Notes under the pieces: generated by a model
Databases searched by the model: none
Seen by the model: only the letters and a program-made list of their open reading frames with translations
What the model was told of the DNA's origin: nothing
NCBI GenBank assembly: GCA_963811595.1
Contig: CAWERW010000012.1
Location: 62,001 to 126,000, forward strand
Direction of reading: 5' to 3'
Length of the DNA stretch: 64,000 bases
Origin: DASQFQ01 sp963811595
Lineage (GTDB): Bacteria > Actinomycetota > Thermoleophilia > Solirubrobacterales > Solirubrobacteraceae
In this document: piece after piece, positions 57,241-64,000 of the stretch
How the letters are laid out: every line of letters begins with the position of its first letter
Numbering within the stretch: position 1 is the first letter of the stretch
Position numbers and translations under genes: made by a program

Positions 57241-58146
57241 ATGAAGTCGTCCGAAGGCGCGCTCCTCTGCATCGCCTCCGCCGCAGCGTTCGGCGCGATG
57301 GCGATCTTCGGCAAGTTCGCCTACGACGAGGGCGCGAGCGTCGGCACCCTGCTCGCGCTCCGGTTCATGATGGCGGCCGGGCTCTTCTGGATCCTCCTCT
57401 TCGCTCGCCACGCCAGCCGCGAGATCCGCGCGCTCAAGCCCCGCGACCTCCGCCTCGGCCTCGGCCTCGGCGCGTTCGGCTACTCGCTGCAGGCGGGCTG
57501 CTACTTCGCCGCGCTGAACCGCATCGACGCCTCGCTGCTCGCGCTGCTCCTCTACACGTTCCCCGCCATCGTCGCCGCCGCCGCGGTCGCGATCGGGCGC
57601 GAGCGGTTCGACGTGCGCCACGTGGCTGCGGTCGTGCTCGCCTCCGGCGGGCTGATGCTGGTGGTCGCGGGCGCCGGCACCGGCGACCTCGACCCCGTCG
57701 GCACCGCGCTCGGCCTCGGCGCCGCGGTCGTCTACAGCACGTACATCCTCGTCAGCGACGGCATCTCGCGCCGCGTCCGCCCGCAGGTGCTCGCGACGCT
57801 CGTGTGCACGGGCGCGGCGGTCACCCTCACCGTCGGCTCCGTGCTGCTCGGCGAGCTCCACCCCGGCGAGCTGACCGCCGCCGGCTGGGGCTGGCTGGCC
57901 TGCCTCGCGATCGTCTCGACGGTGGCCGCGATCAGCCTCTTCTTCGCCGGGCTCGAGCGCGTCGGCCCGACCACGGCCGCGATCCTCGCCACGGTCGAGC
58001 CGCTCGTCACCGTGGGCCTCGCGTTCGTCGTGTTCGGCGAGACGCTCGGTCCCGCTCAGCTCCTCGGCGGCGCGCTCGTGCTCGCCGCCGTGATCCCGGC
58101 GACCGTCGCCGCGCGGCGGCCGCGGCTGGCCGAGGCGCCGGCGTGA
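57241..58146 (+). CDS. EamA/DMT-superfamily transporter
   Basis: A 301-residue transporter with ten TM helices in two EamA repeats (about 5-140 and 150-290). LCIASAAAFGAMAIFGKFAYD opens the first, and VEPLVTVGLAFVVFGETLGPAQLLGGALVLAAV closes the second, as in RhaT/YdcZ-type exporters. The substrate may be an amino acid or metabolite. ATG 57241 is used; an ATG at 57232 is also possible. It is regulated probably by the divergent LysR. It overlaps the next SDR gene by GTGA. Confidence 0.88.
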   Translation: MKSSEGALLCIASAAAFGAMAIFGKFAYDEGASVGTLLALRFMMAAGLFWILLFARHASREIRALKPRDLRLGLGLGAFGYSLQAGCYFAALNRIDASLLALLLYTFPAIVAAAAVAIGRERFDVRHVAAVVLASGGLMLVVAGAGTGDLDPVGTALGLGAAVVYSTYILVSDGISRRVRPQVLATLVCTGAAVTLTVGSVLLGELHPGELTAAGWGWLACLAIVSTVAAISLFFAGLERVGPTTAAILATVEPLVTVGLAFVVFGETLGPAQLLGGALVLAAVIPATVAARRPRLAEAPA

Positions 58147-59030
58147 TCGCGCTCGTCGCGGGCGCGACCCGCGGCGGCGGCCGGGGCATCGCCGTCGGGC
58201 TCGGAGAGGCGGGCCACACGGTCTACGTGACCGGCCGCAGCACCCGCGAGCGCCGCTCCGAGATCGACCGCCCCGAGACGATCGAGGAGACCGCCGAGCT
58301 GGTCACCGCGGCGGGCGGCGAGGGCATCGCGGTGCCCACGGATCACCTCGACTCCGAGCAGGTGCAGGCGCTGATCGAGCGGATCGAGCGCGAGCACGGC
58401 GATCTGGACGTCCTCGTCAACGACATCTGGGGCGGCGAGCACCTCTTCGAGTGGAACACGCCGATCCACGAGCACGACCTCGCCAACGGCCTGCGGCTGC
58501 TGCGGCTCGCGATCGACACGCACCTGATCACGAGCCATCACGCGCTGCGCATCCTCCGCCCCGGTGGGCTCGTCGTCGAGGTCACGGACGGCACCGCCGA
58601 GTACAACGCCGGCCACTTCCGCATCAACGTCTTCTACGACCTCGCCAAGACGTCGGTGATCCGCATGGCGTGGGGACTCGCGCAGGAGCTCACGGACGAC
58701 CGGACCGCCGTCGCCCTCACCCCCGGCTGGATGCGCTCGGAGGAGATGCTCGAGCATTACGGCGTGACCGAGGAGAACTGGCGCGACGGGACCGAGCGCA
58801 CACCGCACTTCTGCATCTCGGAGTCACCGCGCTTCGTCGGCCGCGCCGTCGCCGCTCTCGCCGGCGATCCCGACCGCCACCGCTGGAACGGCCGGTCGCT
58901 GTCGAGCGGCGGGCTCGCCCAGGTCTACGGCTTCACCGACCTCGACGGCACCCGACCCGACTGCTGGCGCTACATGACAGAGGTCGTCGACAACCCCGAC
59001 GCGAGCCCCGGCGACGAGGGCTACCGGTGA
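58143..59030 (+). CDS. Short-chain dehydrogenase/reductase, atypical
   Basis: A 295-residue SDR. The cofactor motif GATRGGGRGIA and VTGRSTRER (Arg after strand 2, NADP) are seen. The usual NNAG is replaced by NDIWGGE. The catalytic Tyr and Lys are in FYDLAKTSVIRMAWGLAQEL, and a long C-terminal extension ends SSGGLAQVYGFTDLDG. This DHRS1-like group has no settled substrate. GTG 58143 overlaps the EamA stop and GTG 59027 of the next gene overlaps its own stop, forming a three-gene operon. Confidence 0.85.
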   Translation: MIALVAGATRGGGRGIAVGLGEAGHTVYVTGRSTRERRSEIDRPETIEETAELVTAAGGEGIAVPTDHLDSEQVQALIERIEREHGDLDVLVNDIWGGEHLFEWNTPIHEHDLANGLRLLRLAIDTHLITSHHALRILRPGGLVVEVTDGTAEYNAGHFRINVFYDLAKTSVIRMAWGLAQELTDDRTAVALTPGWMRSEEMLEHYGVTEENWRDGTERTPHFCISESPRFVGRAVAALAGDPDRHRWNGRSLSSGGLAQVYGFTDLDGTRPDCWRYMTEVVDNPDASPGDEGYR

Positions 59031-59422
59031 ACCTCCACCCCATCGGCGTGGTCGAGTCGCCGCTCACCGACCGCGCGACCGCGCCCAAGCAGGGCGACGA
59101 GGGCGCACCGGAGGCGACGCTCGTCATCGACGAGCGCTACGCCGACGCGCTCGACGGGATCGCGCCGGGCGACGAGCTGCTCGTGCTCACCTGGCTCGAC
59201 CGCGCCCATCGCGACGTCCTGCGCGTGCACCCGCGCGGCGACCTCTCGCGCGCGGAGCAGGGCGTCTTCAACACCCGCTCCCCGGATCGCCCGAACCCGA
59301 TCGGGCTGCACCGCGTCACCGTGAGCGCGATCGACGGGCTGCACGTCCGCGTCGACCACCTCGAGGCGCTCGACGGCACCCCGATCGTCGACATCAAGCC
59401 GCCGCTGCGCGACGAGCGCTGA
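59027..59422 (+). CDS. trmO: tRNA m6t6A37 methyltransferase (TsaA/TrmO-like domain)
   Basis: A 131-residue TsaA-like beta-barrel protein: LHPIGVVESPLTD, the catalytic region VFNTRSPDRPNPIGLHRV and LDGTPIVDIKPPL are the family signature. TrmO uses SAM to methylate N6 of t6A at tRNA position 37. It is short; E. coli TrmO has an extra C-terminal domain, but single-domain forms are common. Translationally coupled to the SDR by GTGA. Its role in an exporter-SDR operon is unexplained, so another SAM-dependent reaction is possible. Confidence 0.85.
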   Translation: MNLHPIGVVESPLTDRATAPKQGDEGAPEATLVIDERYADALDGIAPGDELLVLTWLDRAHRDVLRVHPRGDLSRAEQGVFNTRSPDRPNPIGLHRVTVSAIDGLHVRVDHLEALDGTPIVDIKPPLRDER

Positions 59423-59629
59423 CTACCAGCCGCCGAGGCCGGCGATGCCGCCGGCGCTGTCACTGACGTCCTCGCCCGCGAGGCCGTAGATGGCCGTCCC
59501 GAGCACACCGAGCACGCCGGCCAGCGTCAGGACACCCGCAGCCACGCCGTCCACGACGAACAGGCCCAGCACCGCCACGACACCGCTGACCAGGAACAGC
59601 GGCCACAGCTTCCGAGAATGGGTTCGCAT
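59423..59629 (-). CDS. Small two-helix membrane protein
   Basis: A 68-residue protein with two hydrophobic segments (LWPLFLVSGVVAVLGLFVVDG, AAGVLTLAGVLGVLGTAIYGL) and a Gly-rich tail (SAGGIAGLGGW). Its TAG abuts the TGA of the convergent trmO gene. No family recognised. The size is short but the amphipathic layout and codon use favour a real gene. Confidence 0.5.
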   Translation of the reverse strand: MRTHSRKLWPLFLVSGVVAVLGLFVVDGVAAGVLTLAGVLGVLGTAIYGLAGEDVSDSAGGIAGLGGW

Positions 59630-59710
59630 GCCCGTCCTTCGCGCGAGCTGCGGCGGTTGTGACCGCGCCGGTCACAGACGGCGGCCCACCTTCGTGGTCA
59701 GCGCAAAGCG

Positions 59711-59965
59711 CTACTCCGAGACGACAGGGACCTGCGACTCGGCGCCTTCGAGCGGGACGGCCCTCCACGTCCCGTTGACGCGTCGGGCGAGCCCGGCGGC
59801 GTCGAGCTTGCGAAGCGTCTCCCGGAGCTCGACCTCAGCGATGTCCAGATCGTCGAGCAGGTGCTTGACCGAGCGGCCCTCGGGCGCGTCGGCCAGCCAC
59901 AGGTACACGCTTCGTCGTTGCTTCGGCTGAAGATTCAACGTGGCGGCATCGGCCTTTGGGGGCAT
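59711..59965 (-). CDS. Small winged-helix-like protein
   Basis: An 84-residue protein (QPKQRRSVYLWLADAPEGRSVKHLLDDLDIAEVELRETLRKLDAAGLARRVNGTWRAVP) whose three helices and wing resemble a MarR/ArsR-like DNA-binding domain. AGAGGAAG precedes the ATG at a good distance. Regulator of unknown target. Confidence 0.6.
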   Translation of the reverse strand: MPPKADAATLNLQPKQRRSVYLWLADAPEGRSVKHLLDDLDIAEVELRETLRKLDAAGLARRVNGTWRAVPLEGAESQVPVVSE

Positions 59966-60364
59966 GGGGTGCTTCCTCTCTGGCGGCGTCTAAGCCGGCT
60001 AGGTGGAGCGGCTCAGCCGAGTCGCCAGATGAACAGCGCCGCGGTGGCGGCGATGCGGCAACGGGCCGCGCTGGCGTCGGGGATCTCAGAGCCCGGCGAC
60101 TATGTGCTTAAGGCTACCAGCGTGGCCTCTGGCCCGCCGCCCAAATGTCTGGGAGGCTCCGCTCCGTGGGCGCAAAACGCCAACCGGGCGTGGCCATCAT
60201 CCTGGAGTCGAGCCGCGAGCTCGAGCGCGACGGCGACGCATGGCTGCTGCCGGACCTCGGCCTCCGATGGAGGCGGCCCAGATCGAAGCGCAGCATCGGC
60301 TCCTGGGCGAGCAGCACGCGCGCAAGCACAAGCTCTAGGTCGTGCCGACGACCCGACGAGCCAC
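59966..60364. other. Region without an assignable gene
   Basis: About 400 bases between the small winged-helix gene and the broken GNAT. Short plus-strand frames exist at 60145 (GVAIILESSRELERDGDAWL) and, one frame over, at about 60268-60338 (MEAAQIEAQHRLLGEQHARK). They could be two halves of a frameshifted small gene. No hairpin terminator or RNA gene is evident. Confidence 0.3.
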
Positions 60365-60905
60365 AGTCATATGCAGCGCTGCGACGGCTCCCATTCCCGC
60401 GCCAGCAGCCCGTAGACGACCTCGCTCTGCCATTCCCCTTTGACCCACTCGTTCTCGACCAGATGCGCCTCCCGACGCATCCCGAGGCTGCTCCAGTACC
60501 CGCGCTGACCCTTCGTTGCGCGGCTCGAGCCGACCGCTATACGCGATGCAGGTCGTAGCGCTCGAAGGCGAACCGCAGCAGCGCCCGCGCCGCCTCGGTC
60601 GCGTAGCCGCGCCCCTGGTGGTCGGGGTGGAGGATGAACCCGACCTCGCCCTGGCGGTTCGCGGCGTCGACGGCCAGCGACACGTGGCCGATCACCCCGC
60701 CGCCGTCGCGCAGCTCGACGGCCAGGACCACTCCCTCCTCCGGGGGGCGGGCGATGTGGGCCGCGAGCCCCTCGCGCACCTCGTCCTCCGTGCGCGGCTC
60801 CCAGTACAGCCAGCGCGCGACGTCCTCACGCGACTGGATCGCGTGCAGCGCCGCCAGGTCGTCCGGGACGAACCGCCGCAGCCGCAGCCGCTCCGTCTCG
60901 ATCAG
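60365..60905 (-). pseudogene. GNAT-family acetyltransferase, frameshifted
   Basis: It begins IETERLRLRRFVPDDLAALHAIQ after CTG 60905, which overlaps the threonine dehydratase stop as CTGA. A RimJ/RimL-type GNAT domain follows (GGGVIGHVSLAVD, EVGFILHPDHQGRGYATEAARALLRFAFERYDLHR). The frame stops at a TAG at 60537. Conserved sequence resumes in other frames: AYSGRLEPRNEGSARVLE after an apparent 5-base loss near 60540, then LGMRREAHLVENEWVKGEWQ after one extra base near 60491. It reaches TGA at 60365. Either a true pseudogene or sequence errors. Confidence 0.7.
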
Positions 60906-62083
60906 TGCAGCACCCGGGCCTCGTAGCCGGCGTCCTTCATCGCACCCCGCACGCGCTCGGCGTGCTCGTGCCCGCGCGTCTCGAGCACGAGCTCGACCGC
61001 GGTCTCGCGCACGTGCAGGTCGAGCCCCTCGCGCACGTGCGAGACGTCGACGATGTTCGCGCCCGTCGAGGCGACGCACTCGAGCAGCTTCGCCAGCGCG
61101 CCCGGGCGGTCGGGCACGCGCGTGAGCAGCACGAGCCGGCGGCCGACCTCGGTCTCGTGCCGGCGCGCGATCGAGGCGAGCAGCCCCGGGTCGACGTTGC
61201 CGCCCGACAGGACCGCCACGGTGGTGCCGGACGACGCCGGCGCGACGTGCCCGCCCAGCAGTGCCGCGACCGACACGGCGCCCGCGCCCTCGACCACGAG
61301 CTTGCAGCGCTCCATCAGCAGCACCATCGCCTCGGCGGTCTCGTCCTCCCCGACGATCACGACGTCGTCGACCCAGCGCTCCATCAGGGCGCTCGTCAGC
61401 TCGCCGGGGTGCTTGACCGCGATGCCGTCGGCGATCGTCAGCGACGCGTCGTTCGGCCGCACGCCGACGATCTCGACGTCGGGCCGCGTGGACTTGACCG
61501 CGATCGCGATCCCGCTGCAGAGCCCGCCGCCGCCCACCGGCACCACGACCTTCGCGAGGTCCGGGACGTCCTCGAGCAGCTCGAGCCCGAGCGAGCCCTG
61601 GCCGGCGACGATGTCGACGTCGTCGAACGGGTGGATGAACGCGAGCCCGCCCTCGCGGGCGCGCTCCTGGGCGCGGCCGAGGCACTCGTCGACGGAGGCA
61701 CCGCCTAGGTGCACGACCGCGCCCTGGCCGCGCGCGGCCTCGGTCTTGGCGATCGGCGCGTCGCCGGGGACGAACACCTCGCACGGGACGCCCATCATTC
61801 GCGCCGCGGCGGCCAGCGCTTGGGCGTGGTTGCCGGCGGAAGCGGCCACGACGCCGGCGCGGCAACCCTCCTCCCCGAGCGCCGCGAGCTTCGCGCCCGC
61901 GCCGCGCACCTTGAAGGAGCCGGTGCGCTGGAGGTTCTCGGCCTTCAGCGCCACGATGCCGCCCGCGCGCTCGGAGATCGTGCGCGTCGAGAGCATCGGC
62001 GTGCGGCGCGCGGTCGTCGCCACGGCCTCCCGCGCGGCTTCGATGTCACGCCCGGTGACCGGCGAGGACTCGACGGTGGCCAC
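60902..62083 (-). CDS. ilvA: Threonine ammonia-lyase with C-terminal ACT domain
   Basis: A 393-residue fold-type II PLP enzyme. The Schiff-base Lys is in RTGSFKVRGAGAKLAAL, the phosphate-binding Gly loop in VVPVGGGGLCSGIAIAV and the substrate loop in ASAGNHAQALA. A single ACT domain (about 325-393; RVPDRPGALAKLLECVASTGANIVDV) gives allosteric control. It deaminates threonine (and often serine) to 2-oxobutyrate for isoleucine or propionate metabolism. It is the TdcB-plus-ACT form. GTG 62083 has TAGCCT 6 bases upstream. Confidence 0.92.
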   Translation of the reverse strand: MATVESSPVTGRDIEAAREAVATTARRTPMLSTRTISERAGGIVALKAENLQRTGSFKVRGAGAKLAALGEEGCRAGVVAASAGNHAQALAAAARMMGVPCEVFVPGDAPIAKTEAARGQGAVVHLGGASVDECLGRAQERAREGGLAFIHPFDDVDIVAGQGSLGLELLEDVPDLAKVVVPVGGGGLCSGIAIAVKSTRPDVEIVGVRPNDASLTIADGIAVKHPGELTSALMERWVDDVVIVGEDETAEAMVLLMERCKLVVEGAGAVSVAALLGGHVAPASSGTTVAVLSGGNVDPGLLASIARRHETEVGRRLVLLTRVPDRPGALAKLLECVASTGANIVDVSHVREGLDLHVRETAVELVLETRGHEHAERVRGAMKDAGYEARVLH

Positions 62084-62095
62084 GCATCCAGGCTA
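62084..62095 (-). promoter_or_regulatory. Leaderless -10 element of ilvA
   Basis: TAGCCT (62090-62095) stands 6 bases before GTG 62083, with the divergent lactonase promoter 10 bases away. Confidence 0.55.
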
Positions 62096-62105
62096 CATGC
62101 CGCGA

Positions 62106-62118
62106 TATACCCCCGACT
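62106..62118 (+). promoter_or_regulatory. Leaderless -10 element of the SMP-30 gene
   Basis: TATACC (62106-62111) is 7 bases before GTG 62119. Confidence 0.5.
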
Positions 62119-62937
62119 GTGGAGCTCGCCCTCGACGCCAAGGCCGCCCTCGGAGAGGGCCCGCGCTGGGACCCGCGCATCGAGCGCCTGCTGTGGGTCG
62201 ACATCAAGGGGAAGACGCTGCACCGCTTCGACCCCGCCACCGGCGAGGACGCCGCGACGCCGCTCCCCTCGATGGTCGGCGCCGCCGCCCCGACCGCCGA
62301 CCCCGACCGCGTGCTCGTCGCGCTCGAGGACCGGCTCGCGATCGTCGACGTGAACACAGGCGAGCTCGAGCCGCTCGCCGACGTCCCCCACCCCCATTCC
62401 GGCATGCGCACGAACGACGGCGCCGTCGACCCCGCCGGCCGCTTCTGGATCGGGACGATGGCGATCGACGAGCAGCCGAGCGACGGCGCGCTCTACCGCC
62501 TCGACGGCCGCGAGCTCACGACCGTGCTCGCGCCGGTCGGGCTCTCGAACGGCCTCGACTGGATCGGCGACCGCATGTACTACGTCGACACGCCGACCCA
62601 GCGCATCGACCTGCTCGACTGGGACGGCGACGAGGCGAGCAACCGCCGGCCGTTCGTGACGATCGAGGACGACGCCGGCAGCCCCGACGGCCTGGTGATC
62701 GACGACGAGGGCGGCATCTGGCTCGCGCTCTACGGCGGCGCGCAGGTCCGCCGCTACAGCCCCGAGGGCGAGCTCACGGAGAAGCTCGACGTCCCGGCGG
62801 ACAATGTGACCGCCGTCTGGTTTGCGGGCAACCGGTTGTTCATCACCACCGCCCGCTCACCCCAGCCGCTCGGCGGCGCCCTGTTCGTCGCCGAGCCCGG
62901 CGTCTCCGGCCCCGCCGCGCGGATCTTCGCCGGATGA
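62119..62937 (+). CDS. SMP-30/gluconolactonase-family lactonase
   Basis: A 272-residue six-bladed beta-propeller. LGEGPRWDPRIERLLWVDI contains the metal-binding Glu, RTNDGAVDPAGRFWIGTM supplies the Asn/Asp, and GLSNGLDWIGDRMYYVDT with AGSPDGLVIDDEGGIWLALYG supply the remaining Ca2+ ligands. It opens sugar-acid lactones. The overlap with an L-fuconate dehydratase-like gene (ATGA) implies an L-fucono- or related aldonolactone as substrate. The protein is complete; leaderless GTG start. Confidence 0.88.
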   Translation: MELALDAKAALGEGPRWDPRIERLLWVDIKGKTLHRFDPATGEDAATPLPSMVGAAAPTADPDRVLVALEDRLAIVDVNTGELEPLADVPHPHSGMRTNDGAVDPAGRFWIGTMAIDEQPSDGALYRLDGRELTTVLAPVGLSNGLDWIGDRMYYVDTPTQRIDLLDWDGDEASNRRPFVTIEDDAGSPDGLVIDDEGGIWLALYGGAQVRRYSPEGELTEKLDVPADNVTAVWFAGNRLFITTARSPQPLGGALFVAEPGVSGPAARIFAG

Positions 62938-64000
62938 AGATCGCCGGCGCCGTCGCGCGCGACATCCGCTTCCCCACGTCCGAGGGCCTCCACGGCTCCG
63001 ACGCGATGACCGCCGACCCGGACTACTCGGCCGCCTACGTGACGCTCACCACCGACGGCGACGACGCCGGGCACGGCTTCACGTTCACCGAGGGCCGCGG
63101 CAACGAGCTGTGCGTCGCCGCCATCGAGGCGCTCGCGAAGCGCGTCGAGGGCCTTGATCTCGACGAGGTCCGCGCCGACCCCGGCGAGGTCTTCCGCCGC
63201 GTCACCGGCGATCCGCAGCTGCGCTGGCTCGGCCCCGAGAAGGGCGTCATCCACCTCGCCACCGCCGCCGTCGTCAACGCGGTGTGGGACCTGTGGGCGC
63301 GCGCGGAGGGCAAGCCGCTGTGGGCGCTCGTCTGCGACTTCACGCCCGAGCAGTTCGTGCAGGCCGTGCCGTTCCAGTACCTCACCGACGCGCTCGACCC
63401 CGGCGCCGCGCGCGAGCTGCTCGAGGAGCGCGCGGCCGGCAAGGCCGAGCGCCGCGCCGAGATGGAGCGCGACGGCTTCCCCGCCTACACGACCTCGGCG
63501 GGCTGGCTCGGCTACTCCGACGACGAGGTCCGCCGGCTCGCCCGCGAGGCCGTCGCGGAGGGCTGGAACGACGTGAAGATGAAGGTCGGCGGCCCGCCCG
63601 AGAACGACGCGCGCCGCGCCGCGATCATCCGCGAGGAGATCGGCCCCGAGCGCCGCCTGATGATGGACGCCAACCAGGTCTGGGACGTCCCGGAGGCGAT
63701 CGAGAAGACGCTCGCCCTGCGCGAGTACGAGCCGTACTGGATGGAGGAGCCGACCAGCCCCGACGACGTGCTCGGCCACGCCGCGATCGCCGAGGCGATC
63801 GCCCCGATCAAGGTCGCGACCGGCGAGCACTGCATGAACCGCGTGCTGTTCAAGCAGTTCATGCAGGCCGGCGGGCTGCAGGTCTGCCAGGTCGACGCGT
63901 GCCGGCTCGGCGGCGTCAACGAGGTGCTCGCCGTGCTCCTGCTCGCCGCCCGCTTCGGGATCCCGGTGTGCCCGCACTCCGGCGGCGTGGGCCTGTGCGA
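62934..64000 (+). CDS. L-fuconate dehydratase-like enolase-superfamily enzyme, 3'-partial
   Basis: At least 355 residues of a mandelate-racemase-subgroup enolase. The base Lys lies in DVKMKVGG (about 213), metal ligands in LMMDANQVWD (about 244), YWMEEPTSPDD (about 270) and VATGEHCMNR (about 298), and the general-acid His in VCPHSGGVG (about 347). The N terminus (ARDIRFPTSEGLHGSDAMT) matches L-fuconate dehydratases, which convert L-fuconate to 2-keto-3-deoxy-L-fuconate. Translationally coupled to the lactonase. The window ends about 80 residues before the expected stop. Confidence 0.88.
   Translation, partial: MKIAGAVARDIRFPTSEGLHGSDAMTADPDYSAAYVTLTTDGDDAGHGFTFTEGRGNELCVAAIEALAKRVEGLDLDEVRADPGEVFRRVTGDPQLRWLGPEKGVIHLATAAVVNAVWDLWARAEGKPLWALVCDFTPEQFVQAVPFQYLTDALDPGAARELLEERAAGKAERRAEMERDGFPAYTTSAGWLGYSDDEVRRLAREAVAEGWNDVKMKVGGPPENDARRAAIIREEIGPERRLMMDANQVWDVPEAIEKTLALREYEPYWMEEPTSPDDVLGHAAIAEAIAPIKVATGEHCMNRVLFKQFMQAGGLQVCQVDACRLGGVNEVLAVLLLAARFGIPVCPHSGGVGLC

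Overview
The window looks like chromosomal DNA of a very GC-rich actinobacterium. A soil-type member of the Thermoleophilia (Solirubrobacterales such as Solirubrobacter, Conexibacter or Patulibacter) is the best guess. The reasons are the codon use, a GTP-type PEP carboxykinase, an AAC(2')-I acetyltransferase of the mycobacterial kind, many secreted proteins ending in a basic beta-sandwich tail, and a large share of genes that appear leaderless (a TAGNNT/TANNNT -10 box 6-9 bases before the start codon). The taxonomy is inferred; no rRNA, tRNA, phage, insertion sequence or CRISPR array was seen.

Layout. 1-3.0 kb: a frameshifted PEP carboxykinase gene, a secreted protein and a small frameshifted gene. 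3.0-12 kb: a hot-dog (MaoC) hydratase, a very large secreted M36 metallopeptidase, a malyl-CoA/methylmalyl-CoA lyase-like gene, a STAS protein, a two-subunit ADP-forming CoA ligase and a one-cluster ferredoxin; these suggest a C4/C5 CoA-ester and glyoxylate module. 12-23 kb: Fpg DNA glycosylase, AAC(2')-I, large exported beta-propeller and FG-GAP proteins, a divergent TetR/SDR pair with a candidate operator, a GNAT and an FUSC-type membrane protein. 23-31.7 kb: a multidomain peptidoglycan hydrolase, a collagen-like protein, both enzymes that turn agmatine into putrescine (AguB, AguA), a RCK-gated K+ channel, an HD-GYP protein and an exported protein with a structured leader.

31.8-38.8 kb: an amine cluster with choline/ethanolamine kinase-like protein, GntR regulator, ethanolamine-type APC permease, glutamine-synthetase-like gamma-glutamyl-amine ligase, aldehyde dehydrogenase and SDR. 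The last four genes overlap by 4 nt and fit a gamma-glutamylated amino-alcohol route. 39-46.7 kb: CPA1 antiporter, acyl-CoA dehydrogenase, AMP-forming acyl-CoA synthetase, class III aminotransferase and methyltransferase. 46.7-54 kb: a choice-of-anchor L surface protein, the CstA/YbdD carboxylate uptake operon with an unrecognised 112-residue partner, and divergent to it a complete TctCBA tripartite carboxylate transporter. 53.9-54.7 kb is a short stretch of visibly lower GC. 54.7-64 kb: a sensor kinase coupled to a LysR regulator, an EamA-SDR-TrmO operon, small unknown genes, a frameshifted GNAT, threonine dehydratase, and an SMP-30 lactonase followed by an L-fuconate dehydratase-like gene cut by the window end.

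Gene organisation is compact: NTGA (ATGA/GTGA/CTGA) 4-nt overlaps join nearly every co-directional pair, and several convergent pairs share a palindromic CTAG as overlapping TAG stops. Single-base G/C indels break four otherwise normal genes. They may be sequencing errors, and should be checked before any of these genes is called a pseudogene.
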